From: DASZTU01 sp035493835
GTDB lineage: Bacteria; Pseudomonadota; Alphaproteobacteria; Rhizobiales; Devosiaceae
Assembly: GCA_035493835.1 (NCBI GenBank)
Contig: DATJHO010000082.1
Location: 65,776 to 129,775, forward strand
Direction of reading: 5' to 3'
Length of the DNA: 64,000 bases
The notes under the pieces were generated by a model, which made no database searches, was not told where the DNA came from, and saw nothing but the letters and a program-made list of their open reading frames with translations. Of this stretch, positions 1 through 10,117 are shown one piece after another. Each line of letters opens with the position of its first letter. Position 1 is the first letter of the stretch. The translations under genes were made by a program, and so were the position numbers.

Positions 1-553
1 CTATGGCTGCTCGAAGGGCGTCGCCGACCAGTATGTGCTCGACTATGCCCGCTCCTACGGCGTGCCAGCGGCGGTGCTGCGGATGAGCTGCATCTATGGT
101 CCGCGCCAGTTCGGTACCGAGGATCAGGGCTGGGTCGCGCATTTCCTGATCCGGGCCATGGCAGGCGAGCCAATTTCGATTTTTGGCGACGGCAGGCAGG
201 TGCGCGACATCCTCCACGTCGCCGATGCGGTCGCGGCCTATCGCGCCGTCCTCGCCCATATCGACGAGGTGAGCGGGGAAGCCTTCAACCTCGGCGGTGG
301 CCCGGCCAATGCCGTGAGCCTTGGCGAGGTGCTGGCCGAGATCGCCGGCATGCTCGGCGACGAGTTGCGCCTCGACCATGGCGACTGGCGGCAGGGGGAC
401 CAGCTCTATTTCGTGGCCGATACGCGAAAGCTCGGGCACGCCGTCGGCTGGCGGCCGCGCGTTGGCTGGCGCGAGGGCGTGCGTGACCTGACGCGCTGGC
501 TCGCCGACAGGCGGGCCATGACACCTCCCCCGGCGCGGAGGGTGGAGGCATGA
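1..553 (+). CDS. NAD-dependent epimerase, CDP-paratose 2-epimerase-like (5' end outside window)
   Basis: C-terminal part of a short-chain dehydrogenase-type nucleotide-sugar epimerase. The reading frame is already open at base 2, where it shows the catalytic YxxxK as YGCSKGVADQYVLDY, so the first ~110-150 residues lie outside the window. GPRQFGTEDQGW, the VRDILHVADAV segment and the GEAFNLGGG turn match the CDP-paratose/CDP-tyvelose 2-epimerase branch better than GalE or RmlB. It would supply an activated sugar in the cytoplasm. Its stop overlaps the next start by 4 bp (ATGA), so it belongs to the operon that follows. The exact nucleotide sugar is unknown. Confidence 0.8.
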   Translation, partial: YGCSKGVADQYVLDYARSYGVPAAVLRMSCIYGPRQFGTEDQGWVAHFLIRAMAGEPISIFGDGRQVRDILHVADAVAAYRAVLAHIDEVSGEAFNLGGGPANAVSLGEVLAEIAGMLGDELRLDHGDWRQGDQLYFVADTRKLGHAVGWRPRVGWREGVRDLTRWLADRRAMTPPPARRVEA

Positions 554-1839
554 AGGTCGCGCTGGTCAACCCATATTGGCACTACGAGGGCAGCATCTAT
601 TTCGGCTGCCGCCATCCGCATTTGCCGCTGGAGCTCGGCTACAGTAAAGCGCTGCTCGAGCGCCAGGGCCACGACGTGCTGATGCTCGATGGCCAAATTC
701 AAGAGTTGGACAACGCAGCGCTTGCGACCCGCGTCGCCGAGTTCGGGCCGGAGATGACGGTGGTCACCACCGCGCCGACCTATCTGTTCTGGCGCTGCGC
801 CCCGCCCGAATTGCGGGTCCCGGCCGAGTTCCTTTCGGCGCTGGCAGGCCGTGGCGGCCGGACGGTAGCCGTTGGCCCGCATGGCTCGGCAACACCGGCG
901 CCGACGCTTCGGAAGCTCGGCGTCGACATCGTGGTGCGCGGCGAATGCGAGGAGGTTGTAGCCCGGCTCGCCAGCACGGCGGACTGGCGCAGCGTCGTTT
1001 CGACATCGTGGTTCGAGGGCGACGAACTCGTCAGCTACGGCCCCAACCATGCCAGCGGCTTCGCCGACCATCCCGCCCTGGCCTGGCCCGACGAGTGGCT
1101 TCAGCGGCACGAGCACCACCATCATCGGTTCGACAAGGAGCAGCGCGGCTTCGGTGCCGAGGTCGAAGCGTCGCGCGGTTGTCCCTACAATTGCAGCTTT
1201 TGCGCCAAGATCGACTATCGCGACGGCTATCGCCGCCGGAACCTCGGCGCCGTCCTGGAAGAGATCGACCGGCTGTTGGCCCAGGGTGTCGGCTATATCT
1301 ATTTCATCGACGAGATTTTCCTGCCGCAAAAGCCGCTCCTTGAGGCCCTGGTCGGGCGAAGCGTAAAATTCGGCGTGCAGACCCGCATCGATTTGTGGAA
1401 GCCGGAGCTGCTGGAACTGCTGGGGGCGGCCGGTTGCGTTTCGATCGAGGCCGGGCTCGAGAGCCTCACGGTGGAAGGCCGGGAGATGCTGGCCAAGCGC
1501 TGCCGGCTCGATACGCCCGAACTGGCCGCGCTGTTGATCAAGGCCCGCGAGCATGTGCCGTTCGTCCAGGCGAACCTCATCGGGGTGGTCCAGGACGATC
1601 CGGCGCTTGTCGATCATTGGCGCAAGCACCTGATCGAGAACGGCGTCTGGGCCAATGAGCCGGTGCCGCTCTATCCCTATCCGAGTTCACCGAGCTACCG
1701 GCAGATCTGGGGCGAGCCGGACGATACCGCCTGGGAACGGGCGCATGAGCATTATTTGAACTCCTTCTCCGAATTCAGCGACATCCAGGACCAGCAGCCG
1801 CGGCCGTTGGCAGAGCTGGAGGCGGCATGCTGCAGATGA
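550..1839 (+). CDS. B12-binding domain radical SAM protein
   Basis: 429 residues. The N-terminal ~150 residues look like a cobalamin-binding Rossmann domain, although I do not see the classical DxHxxG. The radical SAM core carries CPYNCSFC, giving a CxxxCxxC cluster site with cysteines at about residues 211, 215 and 218. Enzymes of this class usually perform radical methylations or carbon-skeleton changes on sugars, lipids or antibiotics. Its place among glycosyltransferases and an epimerase suggests it modifies a sugar or the assembled glycan, which is inference. I recall, from memory only, a family model tying such a protein to a conserved twelve-gene rhizobial set. It overlaps both neighbours. 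Confidence 0.82.
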   Translation: MKVALVNPYWHYEGSIYFGCRHPHLPLELGYSKALLERQGHDVLMLDGQIQELDNAALATRVAEFGPEMTVVTTAPTYLFWRCAPPELRVPAEFLSALAGRGGRTVAVGPHGSATPAPTLRKLGVDIVVRGECEEVVARLASTADWRSVVSTSWFEGDELVSYGPNHASGFADHPALAWPDEWLQRHEHHHHRFDKEQRGFGAEVEASRGCPYNCSFCAKIDYRDGYRRRNLGAVLEEIDRLLAQGVGYIYFIDEIFLPQKPLLEALVGRSVKFGVQTRIDLWKPELLELLGAAGCVSIEAGLESLTVEGREMLAKRCRLDTPELAALLIKAREHVPFVQANLIGVVQDDPALVDHWRKHLIENGVWANEPVPLYPYPSSPSYRQIWGEPDDTAWERAHEHYLNSFSEFSDIQDQQPRPLAELEAACCR

Positions 1840-2936
1840 GCGAAATGCCCCGACATATCCTGATGACCATCGATGCCGTAGGCGGCGTCTGGCGCTACGC
1901 GATGGATCTGGCGGCGGCGCTCGCCGAGCGAGGAATCGAGACGGTGTTCGTGGGGCTCGGCCCCGAGCCCTCGCCGGCGCAGGCAGCCGAAGCTTCCCGG
2001 ATCGGCAAGCTGGTGTGGCTCGACCTGCCGCTGGACTGGCTGACGGATGATCCCGCCGCGCTCGATGCACTCCCCGGCGAACTGGCGCGACTGGTCCGCG
2101 AGCACAGCATCGAGATTGTCCACCTCAACCTGCCGACGCAAGCCTTTGGCCTCGAACTGCCCTGTCCGGTTGTCGTTGCCTCGCACTCCTGCGTTCCGAC
2201 CTGGTTTAAGGTGGTGCGCGGCACCGAGTTGCCCGCCGCTTGGGCCTGGCACAAGGAGCGCAATGCCGAGGGGCTGCGGCGCGCCGATATCGTGTTGGTG
2301 CCGAGCCTGAGCCACAAAAACTTGCTCGAGCAATGCTATGAGCCGGTGGACGGGCTGACGGTCGTTCCCAACGCGACCATGCCCCAGCGCGCCGCCCCGG
2401 CGAAGGAAGCGCTGGTTCTGGCCGCCGGGCGCTGGTGGGACGAGGGCAAGAACGGGGCGGTACTCGATGCGGCGGCCGGCCGGCTCGATTGGCCGGTGTT
2501 GATGGCCGGGGCGACGCAAGGCCCCAATGGCGAGGCGATCAACATCCGCAACGCCCGGGTGCTCGGCGAATTGTCGGGGAGCGCGTTGCGGGCCCTGATG
2601 TCACGTGCGGCCATCCTTGCCTCGCCCTCGCTTTACGAGCCGTTCGGCTTGGCGGCGCTGGAGGGGGCGAGCGCCGGCGCGGCACTGGTGCTCTCCGATA
2701 TTCCGACCTACCGCGAACTGTGGGATGGCGCGGCGCAGTTCGTGCCACCCCTCGACAGCACCGCCTGGATCGCTGCGCTCAACCTTTTGGCACGCGATAG
2801 CGAGTTGCGAGAGACGCTGGGGCGCAGCGCGCGGATTCGCGCCGGCCGGTTCACCGTCGCAGCCCAGCGCGACGCCGTGCTCTCGGCCTATGCGGCGGCC
2901 ACCCGGCGGTTTCCTGAATCGAAAAGGGCAGCCTGA
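1827..2936 (+). CDS. Glycosyltransferase family 4 type (GT-B)
   Basis: 369 residues with a GT-B layout. The N-terminal acceptor domain begins with HILMTIDAVGGVWRYA. The C-terminal donor domain contains SPSLYEPFGLAALEGASAG, the E(x7)E-type motif of GT4 enzymes. Two starts are possible: 1827, with GGAGG at 1818-1822 (4 nt spacing), or 1836, which makes an ATGA overlap with the preceding stop; the first is used here. The enzyme would transfer a sugar from a nucleotide donor in the cytoplasm. Donor and acceptor cannot be read from the sequence. Confidence 0.85.
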   Translation: MLQMSEMPRHILMTIDAVGGVWRYAMDLAAALAERGIETVFVGLGPEPSPAQAAEASRIGKLVWLDLPLDWLTDDPAALDALPGELARLVREHSIEIVHLNLPTQAFGLELPCPVVVASHSCVPTWFKVVRGTELPAAWAWHKERNAEGLRRADIVLVPSLSHKNLLEQCYEPVDGLTVVPNATMPQRAAPAKEALVLAAGRWWDEGKNGAVLDAAAGRLDWPVLMAGATQGPNGEAINIRNARVLGELSGSALRALMSRAAILASPSLYEPFGLAALEGASAGAALVLSDIPTYRELWDGAAQFVPPLDSTAWIAALNLLARDSELRETLGRSARIRAGRFTVAAQRDAVLSAYAAATRRFPESKRAA

Positions 2937-2939
2937 ACC

Positions 2940-4070
2940 ATGCATTTCCTTTTTTACACCCATTCCCTGCTCTCCGACTGGAACCACGGCAACGCCCATT
3001 TTTTGCGCGGAGTCATGCGCGAACTGGTCGCACGCGGCCATGAGGCGCTGGCGCTGGAGCCTGTCCAAGGCTGGAGCCGGCAAAACCTGATCGCCGACCG
3101 CGGCGAGGACGCGTTAAAACGCTTTGCCACCGATTTTCCCGAGCTGCGGTCGATCGCCTATGGTCCCACCTTCGACCACGAGGCAGTGCTGGCCGATGCC
3201 GATGTGGTCATCGTTCACGAATGGACCGAGCCGGCACTGATCGAGCGGATCGGCACCGCCCGCCGCGCCGGCGGCGCGTTCACCCTCCTCTTCCACGACA
3301 CCCATCACCGGGCCATCTCGTCTGAAGCCGAGATCGCGGCTCTGGCGCTCGAGGACTATGACGGGGTGCTGGCGTTCGGCGAGGCGCTGAGACAGCGCTA
3401 CCGCGAGGCGGGCTGGGGGCGGAACGTCTTCACCTGGCACGAGGCGGCCGACGACCGGCTGTTTCGCCCGCATCCGGAAGTCGAGAAGCGCGGCGATCTC
3501 GTCTGGATCGGCAATTGGGGCGACGAGGAACGCAGCGCCGAGATCATCGAGTTCCTGGTCGAACCGGCCCGGGCCTTGCGCCTCGATGCCGATGTTTTCG
3601 GCGTCCACTATCCGGCCCACGCCCTCGAAGCGCTGGCCCAGGCCGGCATCCGCCATGGCGGATCGATCGCCAACGCCGACGCTCCATTGGCGTTCGCCGG
3701 GCATAAAACCACGGTCCATATTCCGCGGCGGCCCTATGTCGCGCAGCTGCCCGGTATCCCCACGATTCGGATGTTCGAGGCGCTGGCCTCAGGCATTCCG
3801 CTGATCTCCGCGCCGTGGAGCGATGCCGAGAACCTTTTCCGGCCGGGAGAAGATTTCCTCTTCGCCCCCGACGGCGCGGAGATGACCCGGCTGCTGCAGT
3901 TGGTTCTGGCCGATAGCGACCTTGCCGCCGCGCTCGCCGCTTCGGGGCTCGAAACCATCCAAAAGCGCCACACCTGCCGGCATCGGGTCGACGAGCTTTT
4001 CGCCATCCTCGCTGAAATCGGCACGGCGCGTGTCCACGACCAGCTTGCCTTCCGGGAGGCCGCGCAATGA
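2940..4070 (+). CDS. CgeB-type glycosyltransferase (paralogue 1)
   Basis: 376 residues, a GT-B glycosyltransferase of the CgeB / Glyco_trans_1_2 type. The N-terminus has HSLLSDWNHGNAHFLRG, a diverged form of the SSxWxNGxAxxxRG signature shared by four proteins of this operon. The C-terminal donor domain has PGIPTIRMFEALASGIPLIS followed by an acidic segment. It begins 3 bp after the previous stop and overlaps the next gene by ATGA. It is the most divergent of the four paralogues, so it probably uses a different donor or acceptor. Confidence 0.82.
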   Translation: MHFLFYTHSLLSDWNHGNAHFLRGVMRELVARGHEALALEPVQGWSRQNLIADRGEDALKRFATDFPELRSIAYGPTFDHEAVLADADVVIVHEWTEPALIERIGTARRAGGAFTLLFHDTHHRAISSEAEIAALALEDYDGVLAFGEALRQRYREAGWGRNVFTWHEAADDRLFRPHPEVEKRGDLVWIGNWGDEERSAEIIEFLVEPARALRLDADVFGVHYPAHALEALAQAGIRHGGSIANADAPLAFAGHKTTVHIPRRPYVAQLPGIPTIRMFEALASGIPLISAPWSDAENLFRPGEDFLFAPDGAEMTRLLQLVLADSDLAAALAASGLETIQKRHTCRHRVDELFAILAEIGTARVHDQLAFREAAQ

Positions 4071-5158
4071 AAATCGCGTTCTACGGCTCCAGCCTCCTCT
4101 CATCCTACTGGAACGGCGCCGCCACCTATTATCGCGGGCTGATCAAGGCGCTCGCTGGTCTCGGCCACGAGGTCACCTTCTACGAGCCCGACGTCTTCGA
4201 CCGGCAGCAGCACCGCGACCTCGAGCCGCCGGCCTGGTGCCGCGTCGTCGTTTACCGCGGAACGCTCGAGGCAGTGAAAGCCGTGGCCCAGCAAGCGGCG
4301 GCGGCCGACATCGTCGTCAAGGCCAGCGGCGTGGGCTTTGCCGACGACGAGCTTTTAGCGCTGCTGCTCGATGCTGCCCGGCCCGAGGCGCTAAAAATCT
4401 TCTGGGACGTGGACGCCCCGGCAACGCTCGCCGAGCTGCAAGCGAATCCCGGCCATCCCCTGCACTCGGCGCTGAAGCGCCTTGATCTGGTTTTGACTTA
4501 TGGGGGCGGCGATCCGGTGGTTGCGGCTTATCGCGAAATGGGCGCCGCCGCCTGCGTCCCCGTCTATAACGCGCTCGATCCCACCACCCACCACCCGGTT
4601 CCGGCCGAGGCGCGTTTCGCCGCCGATCTCGCCTTTCTGGGCAATCGGCTGCCGGACCGTGAGGCGCGGGTGGAGGAGTTTTTCCTCGCCCCCGCCGCCC
4701 GGCTGCCGCAGCAGCATCTCCTCCTCGGCGGCGCCGGCTGGGGCGACAAGCCGCGCCCGGCCAACGTCACGTATCTCGGCCATGTCGGCACGGCCGATCA
4801 CAACGCCTTCAACGCGACGCCCAAGGCGGTGCTGAACGTCAACCGGGCGAGCATGGCCCAGAACGGGTTTTCGCCGGCAACGCGGGTATTCGAGGCGGCC
4901 GGCGCCGCCGCGTGCCTCATCACCGACGACTGGGTCGGCATCGAGCTGTTTCTGGCACCGGGCCGGGAAATCCTGGTGGCGCGAGACGGACAGGATGTTG
5001 CCGAAGTGCTGACCGGGCTCTCCCCGGAGGCGGCACGCCAGATCGGGGAGGCAGCACTGCAGCGCGTGTTGGCCGAACACACCTATGCCCACCGCGCCCG
5101 CCAGGCCGACCGGATTTTCCGCGACTTTTTCGCCATCCGCCGTGAGGCCGCCGAATGA
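4067..5158 (+). CDS. CgeB-type glycosyltransferase (paralogue 2)
   Basis: 363 residues. The N-terminal signature is SSLLSSYWNGAATYYRGL, followed by GHEVTFYEPD. The middle holds IFWDVDAPATLAELQ, equivalent to a DxDxPVTL segment in two sister proteins, and the donor-binding half ends with TRVFEAAGAAACLITDDW. It is coupled on both sides by 4 bp ATGA overlaps. The role is sugar transfer in the cytoplasm; the linkage is unknown. Closest in style to the genes at 5155 and 9020. Confidence 0.83.
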   Translation: MKIAFYGSSLLSSYWNGAATYYRGLIKALAGLGHEVTFYEPDVFDRQQHRDLEPPAWCRVVVYRGTLEAVKAVAQQAAAADIVVKASGVGFADDELLALLLDAARPEALKIFWDVDAPATLAELQANPGHPLHSALKRLDLVLTYGGGDPVVAAYREMGAAACVPVYNALDPTTHHPVPAEARFAADLAFLGNRLPDREARVEEFFLAPAARLPQQHLLLGGAGWGDKPRPANVTYLGHVGTADHNAFNATPKAVLNVNRASMAQNGFSPATRVFEAAGAAACLITDDWVGIELFLAPGREILVARDGQDVAEVLTGLSPEAARQIGEAALQRVLAEHTYAHRARQADRIFRDFFAIRREAAE

Positions 5159-6303
5159 ACAAGCGGCTCGACATCGTCGTCATCGGCCTGACGCTTTCTT
5201 CTTCATGGGGCAACGGGCATGCAACGACCTATCGTGGCCTGCTGCGCGGCCTTTTCGCGCTCGGCCACGAGATCCTGTTCCTCGAGCGCGACGTCGAATG
5301 GTACCGCAGCCATCGCGACCTCGCGGACCCCGACTTTTGCGACCTCGTCTACTACGCCTCGGTGGACGAACTGATCGCCCGCCATGCCAAGCGGATCGAG
5401 CGCGCGGACGCGGTAATCGTCGGCTCCTATGTGCCGGAAGGCGTTACGGTCATCGATCGGGTTGCTGCCCGCAAGCCGCGCCAACTCCTGTTCTACGACA
5501 TCGACACCCCGGTCACCCTCGCCAAGCTGCGGGCGGGACAGGTCGAGTACCTGGCGCACCGGCAGATTCCGCTGTTCGACGATTATCTTTCTTTCACCGG
5601 CGGGCCGACCCTGCGGCGCCTCGAAACCGAGTTCGGCGCGCGGCGGGCAGACGAACTCTACTGCTCGGTCGACGCCGATCATTACCGGCCGACTGGCGAG
5701 GCGCCGAAATGGGATCTCGGCTATCTCGGCACTTACAGCCCCGACCGCCAGCCGGCGCTCGAAAAGCTCCTGCTCGAGCCGGCGCGCCGCCTGCCAGAAA
5801 TGCGGTTCGTCGTCGCCGGTCCGCAGTTCCCGCCCGGCATCGCGTGGCCGAAGAATGTCGAGCGCATCGATCACCTCCCGCCCGGCGAGCACCCGGGCTT
5901 TTATGGCCGCCAGCGCTTCACGCTGAACATCACCCGGGCCGACATGGTCGCCGCCGGCTGGTCGCCGAGCGTGAGGCTGTTCGAAGCGGCGGCCTGCGCG
6001 ACGCCGATCATCAGCGACGAATGGGACGGGCTCGACCAATTGCTTCCCGAGGGCGAGGCGCTGCTCGTTGCGCGCTCCAGCCAAGACGTCGTCACGGCGC
6101 TGACCGGCATTGGCCAAGCCCGCAGCCTTGAGATCGGCGCAGCCGCCCGCGCGCGTATCCTTGCCAGCCATACCGGCCTCGCCCGCGCTCGCCAACTCAC
6201 CGACATCATTGCCGATCTGCCCGAGCGGATGCCGCGGAAGGCCGGCCGACGCAGGACCAGGAAAAGAGAGCGGATCATGGAAGAAGGAGCGATCGGCCGA
6301 TGA
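5155..6303 (+). CDS. CgeB-type glycosyltransferase (paralogue 3)
   Basis: 382 residues. It opens with GLTLSSSWGNGHATTYRG and LERDVEWYRSHRDL, then FYDIDTPVTLAKLRAG, and ends its donor domain with SVRLFEAAACATPIISDEW. The N-terminal signature is almost the same as in the gene at 9020, so these two are probably a recent duplication. A basic tail of about 25 residues (RKAGRRRTRKRER) follows the catalytic fold and is unusual for the family. Overlaps both neighbours by ATGA. Confidence 0.83.
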   Translation: MNKRLDIVVIGLTLSSSWGNGHATTYRGLLRGLFALGHEILFLERDVEWYRSHRDLADPDFCDLVYYASVDELIARHAKRIERADAVIVGSYVPEGVTVIDRVAARKPRQLLFYDIDTPVTLAKLRAGQVEYLAHRQIPLFDDYLSFTGGPTLRRLETEFGARRADELYCSVDADHYRPTGEAPKWDLGYLGTYSPDRQPALEKLLLEPARRLPEMRFVVAGPQFPPGIAWPKNVERIDHLPPGEHPGFYGRQRFTLNITRADMVAAGWSPSVRLFEAAACATPIISDEWDGLDQLLPEGEALLVARSSQDVVTALTGIGQARSLEIGAAARARILASHTGLARARQLTDIIADLPERMPRKAGRRRTRKRERIMEEGAIGR

Positions 6304-7304
6304 CCAACAGCAACCGATCCAGCCATAACCCAAAAACTGTCGTCGTGGCCGGTGGCGCCGGCTTTATCGGGTCCCACCTCTGCGACGCGTTGCTCCTCGC
6401 CGGCGACAAGGTGATCTGCATCGACAATTTCCTCAGCGGCGTGCGCAGCAATGTCGCCCCGCTCGACAACCATCCGCGCTTTCGGCTGATCGAGCAGGAC
6501 ATCTGCGATCCGGTCGAGCTGGGGGAAAAGGTCGACGAGATCTTTAACCTCGCCTGCGCCGCCTCGCCGCCGCGCTATCAAGCCGACCCGGTCCACACCA
6601 TGATGACCAGCGTCGTGGGCACCGCCCATCTCCTGGGGCTCGCCGAGGCCAAGGGGGCAAAGCTCCTGCAGGCCTCGACCAGCGAGGTCTATGGCGACCC
6701 CGAGGAGCACCCGCAGCGCGAGGACTATTGGGGCCATGTGAGCTGCACGGGCCCCCGCGCCTGCTATGACGAGGGCAAGCGCGCCGCCGAGACGCTGTGC
6801 TTCGATTTCCTCCGGGGCGGACGCGCGGACGTGCGGGTGGCGCGGATCTTCAACACCTACGGCCCCCGGATGCGGCCGGACGATGGGCGCATCGTCTCCA
6901 ACCTCGTGGTGCAGGCGCTCTCGGGCCAACCCCTGACCATCTATGGCAGCGGCGAGCAGACCCGCTCGTTCTGCTACGTGTCCGATCTGGTGCGCGGGCT
7001 CATGGCGCTCATGGCGCTCAATCCCAACCCGGCAACGCCGGTGAACCTCGGCAATCCTGGCGAGTTCACCATCAACGAGCTGGCGGCCTTGGTGATCAGC
7101 CAGACGGGCACGTCCTCGGGCATCCGGCACGAGCCCTTGCCCGCCGACGATCCGCAACGGCGCAGGCCTGACATCAGCCGCGCGAAGGCGCTGCTGAGAT
7201 GGGGCCCTACCGTGGATCTCAAGGAAGGGCTCGGCGACACGATCGCTTATTTTTCACGGCTAGCGGCGGTCGAGGGCGCCACCCGTCGCCGGGCACGGGG
7301 TTAG
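6300..7304 (+). CDS. UDP-glucuronate decarboxylase (UDP-xylose synthase)-like SDR
   Basis: 334 residues, an extended SDR. It has the GGAGFIGSHL dinucleotide loop near residue 18, IFNLACAASPPRYQADPV, the STSEVYGDPEEHPQ segment and the catalytic YDEGK in a GPRACYDEGKRAAE context. These are diagnostic for UXS/Uxs1-like enzymes that convert UDP-glucuronate to UDP-xylose through a 4-keto intermediate. It likely supplies a pentose donor for one of the operon's glycosyltransferases. Start 6300 overlaps the previous stop by ATGA. Family confidence is high, but a related UDP-uronate enzyme is possible. Confidence 0.85.
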   Translation: MTNSNRSSHNPKTVVVAGGAGFIGSHLCDALLLAGDKVICIDNFLSGVRSNVAPLDNHPRFRLIEQDICDPVELGEKVDEIFNLACAASPPRYQADPVHTMMTSVVGTAHLLGLAEAKGAKLLQASTSEVYGDPEEHPQREDYWGHVSCTGPRACYDEGKRAAETLCFDFLRGGRADVRVARIFNTYGPRMRPDDGRIVSNLVVQALSGQPLTIYGSGEQTRSFCYVSDLVRGLMALMALNPNPATPVNLGNPGEFTINELAALVISQTGTSSGIRHEPLPADDPQRRRPDISRAKALLRWGPTVDLKEGLGDTIAYFSRLAAVEGATRRRARG

Positions 7305-7315
7305 GGAGCAGGTCT

Positions 7316-8412
<1,097 letters not shown>

Positions 8413-8416
<4 letters not shown>

Positions 8417-9009
8417 CCACCACCTATTTTCTGGTGCGCCATGCGGCGCATGACAATGTCGGCGGCTTCCTTGCTGGGCGCATGCCCGGCATCCGGCTCG
8501 GGGCCGATGGGCTGGCGCAGGCCGGAAGGCTCGCCGAACGCATGCGCCGGGAGAGTTTTGACGCCATCTACTCCAGCCCCCGGGAGCGGGCGGCGGAAAC
8601 CGCCGCGCAGATTTCAACCGCCTCACACGTGCCGGTCGAGCGCGCCGACGAAATCGATGAGATCGATTTCGGCTCGTGGTCGGGCAAGAGCTTCGACGAA
8701 TTGAACCGCAGCCACGCCTGGCGGCGCTGGAACGAATTGCGCAGCCTTTCGCGCACGCCGGGCGGTGAAACCATGCTCGATGCCGAGCGGCGTATTATCG
8801 AGTTCATGCAGAAGCTCGGCGAACGCCATCCGGATGGCGCGCTGGTCCTGGTGAGCCATGCCGAAATCATTCGCGCAGCCGTCGGCTACATCCTCGGCCT
8901 GCCGATCGACTCCCAAAGTCGCTTCGATATCGACCCCGGTTCGATCACCACGCTGATCATGGGCGACTGGGGCGCCCGCGTCCTCGCTGTCAACGAAGTC
9001 GTGCCGTGA
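8413..9009 (+). CDS. Histidine phosphatase family protein (phosphoglycerate mutase-like)
   Basis: 198 residues. It begins with TYFLVRHAAHDN, carrying the catalytic RHA motif (RHG in most members), and has the second histidine in VLVSHAEIIRAAVGY; ETAAQIS and EIDFGSWSGK are typical of small acid phosphatases and PGM-like enzymes. Placed directly after inositol-3-phosphate synthase with a 4 bp ATGA overlap, it could dephosphorylate inositol phosphate or a sugar-inositol phosphate. That is inference, because family members hydrolyse many phosphomonoesters. Confidence 0.85.
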
Positions 9010-9019
9010 GGGACCAGCA

Positions 9020-10117
9020 ATGAAGCTCGTGATCTTCGGCCTCACCGTCAGCTCGTCCTGGGGGAACGGGCATGCCACGCTCTGGCGCGGCTTCATCAAG
9101 GCGCTGGCGCGACGCGGCTGGGAGGTCGTCTTCTACGAGCGCGACGTGCCCTATTATGCTGGCGCGCGCGACCTCACCGAACTCCCCGGCGGCCGGCTGG
9201 TGCTTTATCCGGATTGGGCCGAAATCAGCGCCTCGGCGGCGCGGGACGTGGCCGATGCCGATGCCGCCATGGTCACCTCCTACTGCCCGGATGGGATTGC
9301 GGCGAGCCGGCTGGTCTGCGAACAGGGTGCAGCGCTGCGGCTGTTCTACGACCTCGATACGCCGGTGACGTTGTCGCATTTCGAGCAGGGCCGGCCCGTC
9401 GCCTATATCGGCCCGGAGGGACTCGCCGGCTTCGACCTGGTGCTAAGCTATACCGGGGGCGGCGCGCTCGACGCCTTGCGGACGATGCTCGGCGCAAGGC
9501 GGGTGGCCCCGCTCTACGGGCATGTCGATCCGGACGTACATGCCCCCGGCGAACCCAATCCCGCCTTTTCGGGCGACCTTTCCTATCTCGGCACATATGC
9601 GGAGGATCGGCAGGCCGAACTCGACCGCCTGTTCGTGGCCCCGGCGCGGCGCGAACACGACCGCCGCTTCGTCATGGGCGGGGCGCAGTATCCGCATGAC
9701 TTCCCCTGGGCTGCCAATATTCACTTCGTCCGCCACCTGCCGCCGGCGGACCATCCGAGTTTTTATGCCTCCTCGCGGCTGACCCTCAACGTCACCCGGC
9801 AGGCCATGGCCGCGTTGGGCTGGTGCCCATCGGGACGGCTGTTCGAGGCGGCGGCATGCGGGGCAACGCTCCTCACCGACACCTGGGCGGGACTCGAAAC
9901 CTTCTTCGAGCTCGGCAGGGAGGTCATTCCGGTCACCACCACCCTCGACGTCATCGCCGCGCTCGACCGGCCCGATGCCGAATTGCGGCGCATCGGGACA
10001 GCCGCCCGCGAGCGGGTGCTCGCCGAGCACACCTCCGACCGGCGCGCGGCCGAGTTCGAGGCGCTGCTCGCCGGGCTCGGTCGGCCGGTTTCGCAACTGG
10101 CCGGGGAGGACGCCTGA
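9020..10117 (+). CDS. CgeB-type glycosyltransferase (paralogue 4)
   Basis: 365 residues. N-terminal GLTVSSSWGNGHATLWRG, then FYERDVPYY, FYDLDTPVTLSHFEQG, YVGHVDPDVH-like central blocks and a donor-domain end of SGRLFEAAACGATLLTDTW. It is the nearest relative of the gene at 5155. AGGGACC sits before the start, in a 10 bp gap after the phosphatase gene. Its stop is followed immediately by the next ATG (TGAATG). Cytoplasmic sugar transfer is expected; specificity is unknown. Confidence 0.83.
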   Translation: MKLVIFGLTVSSSWGNGHATLWRGFIKALARRGWEVVFYERDVPYYAGARDLTELPGGRLVLYPDWAEISASAARDVADADAAMVTSYCPDGIAASRLVCEQGAALRLFYDLDTPVTLSHFEQGRPVAYIGPEGLAGFDLVLSYTGGGALDALRTMLGARRVAPLYGHVDPDVHAPGEPNPAFSGDLSYLGTYAEDRQAELDRLFVAPARREHDRRFVMGGAQYPHDFPWAANIHFVRHLPPADHPSFYASSRLTLNVTRQAMAALGWCPSGRLFEAAACGATLLTDTWAGLETFFELGREVIPVTTTLDVIAALDRPDAELRRIGTAARERVLAEHTSDRRAAEFEALLAGLGRPVSQLAGEDA

